This document shows, piece after piece, positions 45,671 through 58,405 of a DNA stretch of 64,000 nucleotides; positions within the stretch are counted from its first letter, which is position 1, and the number at the start of each line of letters is the position of its first letter. Position numbers and translations under genes: made by a program. This DNA is from Salvator merianae (Eukaryota; Chordata; Lepidosauria; Squamata; Teiidae), in the NCBI GenBank assembly GCA_003586115.2, contig QVOM02000034.1, positions 106,668,462-106,732,461 of the forward strand, given 5' to 3'. A model generated the notes under the pieces. The model worked only from the letters and a program-made list of their open reading frames with translations, was not told where the DNA came from and ran no database searches.

Positions 45671-46619
45671 TGACTAGATTGTTCTAAAAAATATAAGAAA
45701 GGGCCTTGATGGTCCCATAGGGAATCATTGGTCTGGAGTAGGCCCTAGCATCATTGCCCTCCAGTAAGTTTCCTTGTACAATGACAGAATATTCCACAGC
45801 TAAACAGAAACAGAAACAGAAACACCAACACACACATAGATACACACACTTTTGTTCATGGCTGCTTCTTTGCAGTCAGCAGGAGACAAATTTGACTCAG
45901 TGGCACTGTTTCTTTTACCCAATTCTGGCCTCTAGAAATTAGGCTGATATCATCCATGTAATACTGTAGGACAAGAGAACTGAGACCTCCCATGACAGGG
46001 TGTTATTTCAAACAGATATTCAATAAAATGTGGGAGTGGGGCACACTCTAATGTAATGTGAGGAGTCTATTCTTTTGGGGTGGGGCAGATACTTTGAAGA
46101 GGCATATATCTCTTCCTAGTACGCGTGTCTAGCATTGCATTGTCCCATACGCCTGGAAGCTCTTTATCTTTTCTTCTCCTCAGCATTTATTTATTGATTT
46201 ACTTACACCCTCTCTTCCTTCAGAGAGCTTGGAGTGGTTCAGCAGAAGAGTTAGTTTGGGTTTGTTCGGTTTGGTCCTTTTGCTTTGTTTCGACAGATGG
46301 TGGGATAGGGCAGGGAAAAAAATGGTGGATCCCTTGGTTCCTAAGCTGGTGACAAACTAAAATCAGAACTATTGAATTTCTTTTGCAAACTGAATATACC
46401 AGCAGGAATGTAGCCAGGGTAGAATGAGCCCTTTGAAAACAAGGCAAGATCACCCCTCCACATGGTGCAACGTGCTTGGTGTGCAATAATAAATGCCAAG
46501 CTCAGCAGCCAGCTACACGGGGACACATGCCTAGGCCAGTTGGGCTCCTGTGGGAGTTCCCGCCCCCCTCGCTTTGGTTCCTTGGTCTGTAGCCTTCTCC
46601 CCTCAAGGAGGATATTGCT

Positions 46620-47465
46620 AATAAGATCAGAGGTAGAGGAAACATTCAGAGATGGGGTGCTCCTGGATTTGTCACTATTATTTGAGATCCACGTGGCAGC
46701 AACAGTCAGGACCGCCTATCTCTATCTCCGTCAGGACTGCCAACTTTGGCTAAAAACCAGCCAAATATCAGATACACATGGTTTTTCTTTTGGATGGTTC
46801 ACAAGCTTCAGCCTTTTCTGTTTAGCGATAACTTGGCCACAGTGGCCCATGCTCTGGTGACCTCCAGATTAGATGACAGTAATGTGCTCTACGTGGTGCT
46901 TCTCTTGGAAATAGGCCAGAAGCTAGAACTAGTGTTCAATGCAGCAACTTGACTGCTGATAGGTGTCCCTGGCCAAATGCACATCACACCAATCCTGAAA
47001 GATCTGTACTGGTTGCCTATTCACTACTGAACCTAATTCAAGTTGTTGATGTTAACATAAAAAGCCCTAAATGGCTTGGGCCCCATTTATCTGAAGGAGT
47101 GCCTTCTCCCACATAGACTGCTCAAGGTTTGAGATCTCAAGGAGAGGACCTTCTTGTAGTTCCTCCTCTCTCAGAGGTGCAAGGGGCAAAGATGCTCAAG
47201 AGGGCCTTTTCTGTGGTGGCTCCCAGGCTCTGAAATAGCCTCCCCCTGGAGGTTGACCAGGTTTTTGGTGCCTGATTAAAACATACCTCTTCACCCAGGC
47301 CTTTGATGTCTAGCTTCCTTTGGAAGTTGTCCTGTCTGGGAGAGTGGAAGGGAGGGTTATATTTTAAATGTGTTTTAAGAATGCTTTATATAGTTTATCT
47401 TTTCATTAGTATGGCTTGCCCTGGGACCTTTTGGTGAAGGGTGGAATATAAATTCTTAAATAAAG
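46620..47465 (+). mobile_element. L2-type LINE 3' end
   Basis: Plus-strand frames read GVLLDLSLLFEIHVAATVRTAYLYLRQ (near 46,655), LATVAHALVTSRLDDSNVLYVVL (near 46,835) and, after breaks, KALNGLGP (near 47,060) and a WNSLPLEV-like part (near 47,230). These are the C-terminal words of L2, as in the copy at 9.8-11.2 kb but from another subfamily. The 3' end GGAATATAAATTCTTAAATAAA is the usual L2 terminus. Reverse transcriptase is missing, so it is 5'-truncated and dead. Confidence 0.85.
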
Positions 47466-47910
47466 TAAAAATTTTAAAACGCTCTCAAGCATTGACAAAA
47501 CGTAAGAGGGATTTTCATGGCTGTGTTTGTCCTATAAAGCAAGCAGACTCCATTTCCTAGATTAACACATGAAAATGTCCAAGAAAGAAATAAGAACTAG
47601 TACCTTTCTTGAGTAGTTGCAGAACCTGTCTGGTTTTGCTCTATGATTAATGGTCATTTGCCTTAAAAATGAAAGAAGAATCCCTTTAAGGTGAATTAGC
47701 CCCTTTATCTTCATCCGAGACTACTATATTTCAAGATGAATTCTGATCGAAATGGGCTTTCAGTTTATCTTTTTTTCTTTCTAGGTCTAAGGCTGCTTCC
47801 CAACATGCAGTAAAACTTGTGATCTTCTTGGTATTATATTGAGAATGCCAGACATTTGCTGACTTTCCTAATATAGTCCCAGTTAAAGTGGCCAAAAACC
47901 TGATATATTG

Positions 47911-47954
47911 CTATTATGGGAAATCCAGCAATGGCACCGTGTTTCCCATAATAG
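47911..47954 (+). other. perfect 13-bp hairpin
   Basis: CTATTATGGGAAA (47,911-47,923) and TTTCCCATAATAG (47,942-47,954) pair perfectly over an 18-base loop, with further G-U pairs outside. It could be the core of a MITE or a folded RNA; there is no other evidence for either. Confidence 0.6.
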
Positions 47955-48751
47955 TGGTGCTTACCTTCACATCTGTCAACAGTTTCCACAACTGGTCAAA
48001 CTGGGGCTTCCAGAAGCCAACCAAGCTCATGGAAAACAACAAAAGAAAGTGGGTAAGTGCTTGACTGGCTGATAGCCCCAGTCAAGCTACGTGCTAAAGC
48101 TGCCAACAGACACAAAGGTAAGCAGGGGGTTGCTCCTCACCTCTGGTGGGAGCAACAAGAGGCAATTCCAGGATCTTATATACATCCGCATTGCCTCTTG
48201 CTGTTTGGAGCCTAAGATGCCACACCGTGATATGCAAATGCATATATAAAGACAGAAAAGGTAAGAACAATGTGAACTGTATATGCTGTTCACATTGCTT
48301 GCACCTTTATTATATTATGATATTATATCCACACACACAGAGTTCATAACTTTCTATATTTAGCTCTGTATGTTGCAGTTTTGATTTAAGCACAATTCTC
48401 ACTGACCTCAGCAAAGCCTGCAAGATCAGACAATAATCGGTATTCAATAGCCTACAGATTCCAAGTGCAAATTTGTCATAAACAACAGCTTGTATATGCA
48501 GCTCAGCAATGCAGCTTGGCACGGAAGACATGTTTTCCTTAGGGGCCAATCTAGCTTCCCTTGTATATCCAATAGCCCTTTCCATTGATTTCAAAGCGGA
48601 TTTGAGTCTGCACCAAATGTTCATGTCCAGATTTTATATAGAATGTGTTGCAATAAATCTTCCACATTCCTAATACTGACAAGGACTCAGAGATGTTTGT
48701 TTAGAAAAAAAAAAAAATAGCAGCAACCAACTCCTTGCATAACTAAATATT

Positions 48752-48753
<2 letters not shown>

Positions 48754-48797
<44 letters not shown>
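48754..48797 (+). repeat. (TA)n microsatellite
   Basis: About twenty TA units. Confidence 0.98.
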
Positions 48798-48799
<2 letters not shown>

Positions 48800-51269
48800 C
48801 CTAAACTTTCCTTTCTTATAAAATAATAAACCCGTTAAGTGATCTCTCTTCCAGCCTGTACCTAAGCTATGGGACTTGATTCAGAGTAATTGGAGAGTAT
48901 GCCTCAGTTTATTCAGGCTAATTTTTAATAGTATATATGCACAGAAGTAGATTTTATCCTGCAAAACCAAGTAAACATGTCTCTTGTACTGGATAAAATC
49001 TTGATCTTTATCATTCCCTTATAGAAAACTTTATCCTGGGCAAAGAAATTAGCAAGGGCAAAGCTGAAGTTTGTTTTATTCCTATACAGCGATCATTCAT
49101 GGCTATCCCAACAGCTATTACTAATGATACTTATCCTCTCCGTTTTTACATGCTGCTTTTTCAAATATTCCTGTTTTTACTATGTGGTCTATATTATGCA
49201 CTCCATGGTATTATGATCTGAAGCTTTCCTTACCCAAATGTCATGACGCTGCCCCATGCCATTCAGATAGATAAATATTTGCACACTGATTTGTTTCTAA
49301 TTAAGTATACATTTAAGCTTTGAGATGTTACATGCATAACAGTGGTGATGTGTTTCCATTGTGCCTAGGGTGGGTGGAAGAAAAGACAGATAAAAGGAAG
49401 TGAAGCAGCAGTCAGGATGAGTAGAGCCAATGGTAGTTGAGAAACTATGAAAGTGCATTCTGTATAAACCCTGTGAAAACTAATTGCACTGAATATAACA
49501 GATTATGCACACATTAGCCAACTCTGAACTGAAAGACCTATGTGGAAAGAAAGGAGAGCAGACTCAAGTTCGGAATTTGCAGGTGTGGTGGGATGTCTCT
49601 GGTATGAAATAATACAGACAGATACTGAGGTACTGGCACATTTGTTGGAGAGCGAACACTGGCTATGACTCCCTTTTCAACATTTACTAAACAGCAGATC
49701 TAAGGCTGAGCCCAGACAGCAAGGGACAAATCAGAACATAAACAGGAACCGAGCATTACCCTTTACTGTGACCTGTCCGACACGTGCAGCAAACCTTGGC
49801 ACAGATTTGCTTACCTGCATGTCTGGCAAGATGCATAAAATATTGCCTTGCTAGGGACATCCTGAAACGTAATGTACATCTGCCCCCCTTCATTCATTTT
49901 CTTTAGTTTTCTTAAGTGTATGCTTGGGCATCTCTCAAAAGTCCCCAGCAAGGTGATATCATATGCACCTCATCAGATGTGGAGGTAAGTGGAGTTATTC
50001 TAGGAAACTTGGTGTCGTTGCTGGATTTTCTGAGGTAGCGATACAATGCATTTTCTGTGCGTTGCCACCATCATTATGTTGTGAAGACCACACAGATATC
50101 TAGCAATTCCAATGTAATGCAAGGAGGATCTTGAGGTTTTCCTGTCATTTGGAAGTAGCCTAAGTTTGCTTCTGCATGGCATATGGCTTTACTGTAAAGG
50201 AGATTAATAGTTTCCTAAGAGATATAGTTAAAAGTTAGTGAAGAAAATTCTACAGGACTATACAGAGGTGGCAGTGATCATCACTGAAAACAGGCAAATT
50301 TCAGAAAAAGTGAAGATAAGACTTACACAGTTTGGGTCTATAGTTGCATAGACACCACTTTAAAAATAAACATGTTCTGGTTTTTGTAGGAATCCCATAA
50401 CTATTTCACTCCCAGTTTTTAAGAACTCCAAAGACTTTGCAAAGAATTATGTCATAAAACTAAATGATGTCATTTTAATTTGAGTAGCAAAAATGAAGCA
50501 CATCTTTAAGCATTGTAAAGTTAATTTCAACCTCCCTTGGTAAAAATTCCACATAACCCCTTATAGCCTCAGTAGAAATAATGCCACTTCAGTCTTTGCC
50601 TTTGGCTTGATGCACATAGCCAAAAAAGTGCCCAGCAGGAGCCCAAGGGGTACACCTTCCACAGGTCAGTGCAGTCCTGGGGCTCATGATTCACTCCAAG
50701 AGTGAAATCCAACCTTGGAAGCTCCCCCACTCTGCAAAGTGCTTGCTGACCTCAGAGACATGTGCTGCTGCCATTCGAATTGATAGCAGCTTATCTGGTC
50801 ACTGTCTGTCTGGGGCCCTTAACCAGCACACAGAAAATGGCCGACTTCTGGGACCATTCCCTAACCACACTGGTTAAGGGTTTCAGTTGGAAACTTTGAA
50901 CTTGGGGAACTTTTGCTCTCAGCTTATATGTGTGAAGGCTAGAGATGGGCATGTACAAACAGCAAGCCACTTGTTTTGGGGTTGGGGCCCTGCACTCCCA
51001 TCCCTCAGATGGTCTGGCTTGCCTCCTTGGAGAGGCTACCAAAAAGTAGCGCGAAACAAGTCTCCTTTGGATTTTCACAGAAATCTCCGGCTTATTTGCT
51101 AGCAAATGTTTCTGCCGTGATGATCTGGATGGGTCTTGTTTTGCTTTGTTTGCATTTATATTCCAGTTTTTCTCCAAATTGGCTGTATTGGTCTTCTTTC
51201 CACCCCTATTTCATCCTCAAAACAAGTCTGTGAGATAGGTCAAGTATTAAGGTGATTCCACGCTGGCCA

Positions 51270-51420
51270 GCATATTGAATCAGCAAATGTACTAGGAGCC
51301 TCCTTTTATACAATGGTGCAGTCTAAAGAACCCTGCTCCATTACCAGACTGAGGGTGAACCAGAGACCATCATCGCTGGGGGAGGTTTTGACCCCTGATA
51401 TGTCAGGGCCGAGTCCAGCA
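51270..51420 (+). mobile_element. interspersed repeat family B, copy 1
   Basis: TACTAGGAGCCTCCTTTTATACAATGGTGCAGTCTAAAG-like sequence matches 56,262-56,300 at most positions. Boundaries not determined; a preceding GTGATTCCACGCTGGCCAGCA may be the end. Confidence 0.5.
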
Positions 51421-52292
51421 CTCTTAACATTACATTCACCAACTTTCTAGATGATGGGATTTTAGTAGCAGCTAGAAAAACTCAGAACTCGATTCCATAC
51501 CAGGAAAGCATTATACTCTTCTCCCGTTATCTCACTACTTCCAGTTCTTGGCTGTTATTACTACTTTGCACATATGCCTACAATGCACTAAACACATCCT
51601 ATGCACCTCTCTGGCTCTTCGGGGGTGGGGGTCTAAAAACCACTATGCAACTAAAGGTAAACATACACCAAATTTTCAAGGTTTTCAGAAGTGACTTTAG
51701 ATAAACAGATAGGATCAAGGTGCTCAGTTTTGCAGGACAGAACTACTATATTGTCAGCATAACAGCAGTGAATATTTGAGTTTGTGACAGAACAGAGGCT
51801 TGCAGCTTGCAGCACTAATTTCAGTCATTTAAATAGAAAGAGAGAGAAAGAGCATCTTTTACAGCTAGAATGTAAGTTTGAATTTGCCTTTGTATTAGTA
51901 ATTCTTCAGGGTTATACCATATGTGGTGTCTATCAATGGTGTTGACTTTTATTTTATTTTTTTTAAAAGTGAGTTATTTAATCTTAAGATTTCATTTGCA
52001 GTTGGTACAATTCCCTCTGCCTCAACGTTTACTTGAGGGTGGCGGGGGCGATGGGTAATATGATTAAAGTTTTAAAACATCCAGAATAAGTGAATTCTCT
52101 GTAATAAATTAGATTCCATGTGTGGTCACATTAATCAGTTATGCTGGTTATGAACAGTTGTGCAATGTTACTATAGCAAGGAAAGTCTGATAAAATGCAT
52201 CCAAAGCAGAATCTGCTTAGCAGCTTATTGAGCCATATCTGAGGTGCAAGGGTACAGGGCCTGCCCAGAACTTCACTTTTGCAGTTGGGTTA

Positions 52293-52925
52293 TGGAATCA
52301 TAGAATCATAGAGTTGGAAGGGACCTCCAGGGTCATCGAGTCCAACCCCCTGCTCAATGCAGGATTCACTAAAGCATCCCAGACAGATATCTGTCCAGCC
52401 TTTCCTTGAAGACCTCCAGCGAAGGAGAGCCCACCACCTCCTGTAGTAACCTGTTCCAATGACTGATTGCCCTTGCGGTCAGAAAGTTTTTCCTAATATC
52501 TAGCCTGTATCTATTCCCTTGAAGTTTCATCCCATTGTGTCTAGTCCTTCCTTCTTGCGCAACTGAGAATAGGGCCAATCCTTCTGCACTGTGACAGCCC
52601 TTCAGATACTTGAAAACAGCTATCATATCTCCTCTCAGTCTTCTCTTCTGCAGGCTAAACATTCCTAGGTCCTTTAACTGTTCCTCGTAGGATATGGTTT
52701 GCAGACCACTCACCATTTTGGTCACCCTTCTCTGAACTTGTTCCAGTTTGTCAATGTCTTTTTTAAACTGGGGTGCCCAGAACTGGACACAATACTCCAG
52801 ATGAGGTCTGACCAAGGAAGAGTAAAGAGGGATAATTACTTCTCGTGATCTGGACTCTATGCTCCTCTTGATACACCCCAGGATGGTGTTTGCCTTTTTT
52901 GCAGCTGCATCACACTGCACCTTAC
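52293..52925 (-). mobile_element. CR1-type LINE 3' end
   Basis: Minus-strand element. It ends with two copies of the CR1 terminal octamer type (ATTCTATG, at 52,295-52,311), preceded by the usual TTGGACTCGATGACCCTGGAGG-like 3' untranslated words. The coding part is an open 183-codon frame. It is cut off at 52,925, a common 5' truncation. The intact frame suggests limited age. Confidence 0.92.
52369..52920 (-). pseudogene. CR1 ORF2 C-terminal fragment
   Basis: The 183-codon frame contains GCIKRSIESRSREVIIPLYS, RPHLEYCVQFWAPQFKKDI, LEQVQRRVTKMV and, near the end, NRYRLDIRKNFLTARAISHW and SLEVFKERLDRYL, which are the conserved words of the CR1 polyprotein C terminus. The reverse transcriptase catalytic core lies upstream and is absent. 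The natural stop is present. No frameshift is seen in the part retained. Confidence 0.92.
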
Positions 52926-55900
52926 TTTGATAGCAGAGTGCAAGTCCACACAGATCTGCATGTAGCTAACCTCACCATCCTGCTGAAAGTGCTTCCTAGT
53001 GAGCTATAAATGGTGAGTGGGAGTAAACATTCCCCAAGAGCTCCACCTACACTTTTGGTGGCCTTTTGCCATGGCACCATGACCACCTGAGTAGACATAT
53101 CTGCTCCTCTGTTGTTGTCACTGACAGAGCCATTTTATGGGTTTGAACAGCCCCAGCTGATGACATCATAACCAGGGAAGGCAATTTCACATGCCACAAT
53201 TTTCACATGCCTTGGAATGAGTGGCAGGTGTTTAGAGAGCACGTAGCCATAAGTGGTGTGCTAGTAGCTTAGTGCTCTTCTTTACAGTGGTTCCTGGTGG
53301 CACTTTAGTTAGAGCCCCCCCAGAGCTCCCCCCATGCAGATCCTGCCGCAGTATACCTAAAATAAAAATTTACAGCAACTAAAAATATTAACTTCCCTGT
53401 TCACATTTTTTAGTTGTTTCACACCATAGGGTCAAAGTCAACTTTGGATAACTACAGGGACACATTCGTGCAATTTGCTTAGTAGATACAGAAATGGTTT
53501 GTTATTGCCTTTTTCTGAAAAGAAGCTGGAAACTCAACTTAAGCATTTGAGTTTGAGCATATTCCCCTCCCCAAGCATTTGTTCTACCAGTTAGATGTGG
53601 TCACCTTCACACATAAGGATCAGCCACAGACTTCTCTAAAGTCTACTGGGTAAGAGTGCTAGCAGTTAAAGATTTCTTCCTTTGTGTTCCTCAGTTATGC
53701 CATAGTCACAGATTTCAGGTTAGTGCTATGCACAGCTTGCCATCACTGTCTAAGTGGATGTGGAACAGGTGATATCCACCTATCTATCTTCACATCTATT
53801 GTTTCAATGTGCTGACCCTCAGCACACTCCTGGACCTCCATCAGTGCAATCACATACTAGCTCAGAAGCAGAAATGCTTTCCAGCTGCCCCATGGACAAC
53901 AGGCAAGAACCTTCATAAGGAAAGATGTCTCACATCATTGCATAATAGCAGCCACTCAATACAGGTAGATGCATGGACACTTCTTTCGTATTTGCACAGC
54001 TCAGGAACACACCAGCATGATATTGGCATCCTGACACTGCTTTTTATGTGATTTTGCTCTTTATGTGATTTCCACTATTCCAGAGCCTCACTGTTGACTC
54101 ACTCATGACATTAGATTAGACTTCAGTGCCTATGGATTTCTTACTTCATCATAATGCATCTCTCATGGTCAACAGATCCATGCCCATTTTTGTTCTGGAA
54201 CCTTCCAAACTCACTCAGGCTACTGTCAGATACAGCAAAAATGTTGGCAAGTTGCTAGCATTATGGCAGCTCTGATGCCATGTCAGGGCTATCGTGGTCC
54301 ATCAGCTACTTATTTCAAAGTAGAAGTAGTGTGGGAGATGCCAAACTATTTTTACTTATCTGGTTTTTGACTTACCAAATATCTAATCAGATCAGTAGCA
54401 ACTTCTGGGAGCAAACGAAGCATGCAAAAAAAGAAAGGAAAAAGGAAAAAGAAAGAGGACAAGGATGAGGTGAACTCCCAGTCATTGCAACCAATCCAGA
54501 GTTGGAGCAGCCTTGCCAAGCCTCCAATAGGTGGAAAACATGCTGGAAGAGCTCCATGCATGTCTGGCAGGCCATGTCTAGGGGGAATGCCAATAGGCCC
54601 TTAAGATCCAGCATAACCTCTTGCTATCTGGAGGAATCTTTTTTGTTTGCAATCATGGAAGAACTTCTAAGTCAGGACTGAAATATTTCTAAGTTTAGAC
54701 CATGCTGTTCTAGTAGGATATAGGACTTCTTTCAGTAAGAGTTTTTATAGTTTTGCATCTTGGTGCGTGCGTGTGTGTCTTCCAAGTATCAAACACTTTC
54801 AGAAAGTATCTCGAGTTCCATAATGTTAGTTATACTTTCAGGTCTTTGTTGGGTTTTACTTCTCTGATTATGGCTTTATATGGTGCTATGCAAGTGCCTT
54901 CCCCAAGAACTGTACTTCAGCTTGATCAAAAGTACACATCTCTTTTTGAACCCAATTTAATGGGCCCCATTCAAGACAGTGTCCAGCACTGGTAACTTAT
55001 GAAGTGGAGCTTCACCACTGATATCACTGAAGTACTAATTAATTTGAGGTGTGTCTCCACTGCACTAGCTAGAGGGACCACACAGAGACACCTATGCCAT
55101 AGTTGGCTGCCCGCGTGGCCTCAACAGGCTTCAGCAAGGAAACTGATGACTCCACCGTCATCACTGAGAATGCAGTTCTCAAGTTGGCCTGTGCCCAAAC
55201 ACAGCACACTTCACTGCAATGAGGTCCGGGGTCAATGTGTGAGAAACTACCTCAGAGCTGCTCCTCACACACACTGGAGCTTTGCACCTTGGAAAGGCAC
55301 TGAAGTCCCTCCATGCATAATATACGGTGGAGTCAGGCAGACTTCAGTGCTCCTCCAATGCAGTTTGAATGGCTTGTGAAGACATGACCATACTGAGGGC
55401 CAAAATATGATTTTAAGGGATTCAAGCTAGGCCTCCATTAAGAGCCTTCCCCTCCCACAAATGCCCCAGCCTGTTCCACTGTGCAAACTACAATTGGTGC
55501 CAAAGATTTTGCCATCCTCTTCCATTAATGTGCCAAGAATTAAGAATATCCTCCTCAAGATGATCCCTTTTACATCTTTGCAAAGTTCTGTCCTTATCTT
55601 TTGAAATGTCCAAATGGCAGCCCACTGGAAACAAATAAGGTGTGGCAAGTGTAATGAATTTAGTTTGTAAATGGTATTAGTCAGAAACTGTGCGAGGCAT
55701 CCAATTTGGGAATCCTTTCGCTTTTTGAGCAAAATTCCTTGGTTAGCTGTTTCTTCTCTCTTTGACTACAGGTTGATCAAGTTTAGAAAGATCTAAGCAG
55801 ATGCATAGTTCCTTTTTTATTTTTTCCCAGGACTACTAGTGCATATACACCATAAGAAAGTGATTTTATTGATTTTAACTACAGCTGTATAAAAATATCA

Positions 55901-56239
55901 CACATCCTAGGTCTTAGGAACCTGTATTGCCTTAAATCATTTCAGCCCATGTCAAGATGCTTGAATTAGTGTACAGAATCCCTGAGTATATACTCAGGTT
56001 AAGTTCAAAGAGACAAAGCCAGTTGCTGGTCCCCATAATTAAAGATGTTTATGGTGCAGTGCCCAAATCATGAAATAAAGGCACCATCTCCACAGCCCCT
56101 ATAGGGTCTCTCAGATGACCAGAGAACTCACTGTCTGAACAGTAGGATGCCCTGGGAGCTCTATGTTCACTTTCTACCAGTTCCCACAATCAAACCACTG
56201 CCCAAAATGACTTACCAGTACCCTTGCCATGATTCTGCT
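52926..56239. other. non-coding stretch, putative intron
   Basis: No gene seen. At 55,040-55,395 the ends GGTGTGTCTCCACTGCA and, read inward, GGTCATGTCTTCACA are weakly inverted, so an eroded MITE of the 26.7 kb type is possible. Confidence 0.4.
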
Positions 56240-56390
56240 TGGGCTACAATACTGGACCAGCAAGCATATAAGGAGTCTCCCTTTTGCACACTGGTGCAGT
56301 CTAAGGGAGGTCCCTCATACAGAACAGAGACTCCTTGTATGCGTGCTGGTCTGGTACACCAGCCAGTGCAGAATCGCTCTTGGTTGAACT
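56240..56390 (+). mobile_element. interspersed repeat family B, copy 2
   Basis: Shares the TCTCCCTTTTGCACACTGGTGCAGTCTAAG region with 51,290-51,330. It is also internally inverted: CAGCAAGCATATAAGGAGTC and AGACTCCTTGTATGCGTGCTG pair. The right part CACCAGCCAGTGCAGAATCG recurs at 59,860-59,882. This points to a MITE family with at least three pieces in the window. Confidence 0.6.
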
Positions 56391-56839
56391 ACCCAGGATT
56401 ACTTCACTTGGTGTAAATTATCTCCACTTCCACTCTGCAGGTTTGCAGAGAGTGAGGAGAAGGGACTTGCTGCCCTGGTTTCCACCCAGGCCACTTTACC
56501 AGGGCACCAAAAATGCCCCCCTTCCAGCCAGATTGCTTGTGGTCTGAGAAGTGGCCTGAGCTAAAAACCATACTTCCTCCATAGACTGGGCAGTGCCATT
56601 TGTCCACCGCTTCAGTCTCCCCTCCCCAGCAGCTACTGTCTGAGATCATGGTACTTCCAGGGTCAGTGTGAATGCAGCAAAACTCATTTGGGGCCTTTAA
56701 GAATTGAAAGATCCATGCTTTTATGATCTTTTAGCAATTAGAAAATGTCCAGACATTTTCTAGTCATCCCTGTCATTTTGTAACTCGTTATTACTTTTTA
56801 ATAAGTTTTTTTGTTTTTGTTTTTAATGAAATTTTGACT

Positions 56840-56926
56840 TTACACACAGCCCTGAGAAGATGGGATATAAGATGGAGCAGTAAAATTGTAGTAACAGTAG
56901 TAATAATAGTAGTAGTAGTAATAGAC
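56840..56926 (+). mobile_element. LINE 3' tail with (AGT)n
   Basis: CAGCCCTGAGAAGATGGGATATAAGA followed by TAGTAG/TAATAG units is the usual form of a squamate L2 3' end and tail. The coding part is not seen upstream. Confidence 0.5.
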
Positions 56927-56935
56927 ACACATTCT

Positions 56936-57260
56936 GAGCTGATACTTCTGATTTCCTAGGTCCTTGGAAACAATCCAATAGTCATAGTATCACATCATCC
57001 TTAAACATCTAAAGTTTGTGTGATGATATGATAATAGTATTAGTAGCAATAACAATACACCTTCCACACTGATACTTCTAATTATTTTAGGTCCTTGTAA
57101 AAGATCCAATTGTCATAAACCAGTCATAAACATCTGCTAGACTGTGTATAAATAACAGCCACCAAATATACATACTTTAGATCCTTGGGAAAGATCCAAT
57201 AACAAAGAGTGCCTAATCCAATCAAGATCTAAATGATTGTGTATGACTAATATAACAATA
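56936..57260 (+). repeat. three decayed tandem units
   Basis: The words CTGATACTTCTGATT..TAGGTCCTTGGAAACAATCCAATAGTCATA recur near 57,069 and, shorter, near 57,174, with AAACATCT or TAAATG following. Unit lengths fall from about 130 to about 85 bases. Directly after the LINE tail. Confidence 0.6.
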
Positions 57261-57295
57261 ATTATTACTTCAACTCTTTTCAGCTCCTTAGCTGT

Positions 57296-57315
57296 AAAAA
57301 AAAAAAAAAAAAAAA
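57296..57315 (+). repeat. A20 run
   Basis: Twenty A after AGCTGT; no retrotransposon is recognised before it. Confidence 0.95.
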
Positions 57316-58374
57316 GCAGCTCAAAAGTGCCTTAGAGATAGTGGCATGTAGCCATCATGTTTTACTTTTGCCTCCAATCCACCTTTTCTAGTGTAGAATG
57401 TTCAGGGGAAATTTTTTTCCAACCGCAAACTGTCTCTAAGCTGTCTCTAAGCTGCCTCACATGTGTGTGTGTTTTATTGTGTGGGACAAATGTATTGACA
57501 AATGGAACAAGAATCATGTGTGATCTTCATTTGCCCTGAATTCCTGGCTTTCTATTTCTATTTCTTCCAGTGTTTTCAGCCACTGAGAGGAGAAACTTTG
57601 TAGGTTAGGACCTCATATCATTCTTTCCTTCAACACAAATGCCTTCTCCTCAGAACATGTTTATGCAGCAAAGCAAGAACAGTATGGGCCATACGGGACC
57701 GTAACAGAGTCTCAAGAGCACAGAGTCTGCTTGTCACTGCTTCTTCCAGCATACTAGATGTGCTGGCCAACTGTGGTGTCCACACAGACCCACATGTAGT
57801 GTAAGCATTCAGTAGAGGATTGTAAATGATGAGTGGAAGTGCGCTAACAATGCTTATAACGCTTTTCTGGTAGCATTGCCACTACCATACATGCAGGCCT
57901 ATAGTCCGGGTGGCCCTGTTTCTTCTTGGATCATTCCCTGTGTTTGAAGAAATGTCCCCAGTAACTGAGCATATCACACCTGGGGCACAAATTAGAACAC
58001 CGCTGGGAGCCTTCTGTGTGTTTCCAACCTAAAATAGTGAAGGACAGCCTTTAGAAATAGGTGGTCCGTGTATGTTTCTGGCTACCCTCTCTCCATCTCA
58101 TGAAGACTAATGGGAGCTGGAAAGAGTTAACAAAACCTGGATGAGATATCCATTAGCCTATATTAAACTAGTCTCCTCTGAAATAGCATCTGCTGATCTG
58201 TTTTAAAACTAACTCTTGCACTCCAAATAGTGTATTTGAACCTTTGGAGAAGCAAAAGCCATTGTATCTGTCTTTTTGTTCTTTCTTTTGACACCTGCTT
58301 ATGAGATATGACAAACCCCATCTAATGTATAATCCTTTTCCTACTTTGTGCAGGCAAGTTCAAAAAGAAAGGTT

Positions 58375-58405
<31 letters not shown>

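Larger units (their letters stand above)
47466..52292. other. non-coding stretch, putative intron
   Basis: No gene seen. It holds the 47.9 kb hairpin, a TA array, and at 51,270-51,420 a fragment of the repeat family also present at 56,240-56,390. At 49,690-49,990 the opening AAGGCTGAGCCCAGACAGC resembles a MITE end but no partner end was found. Confidence 0.45.
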
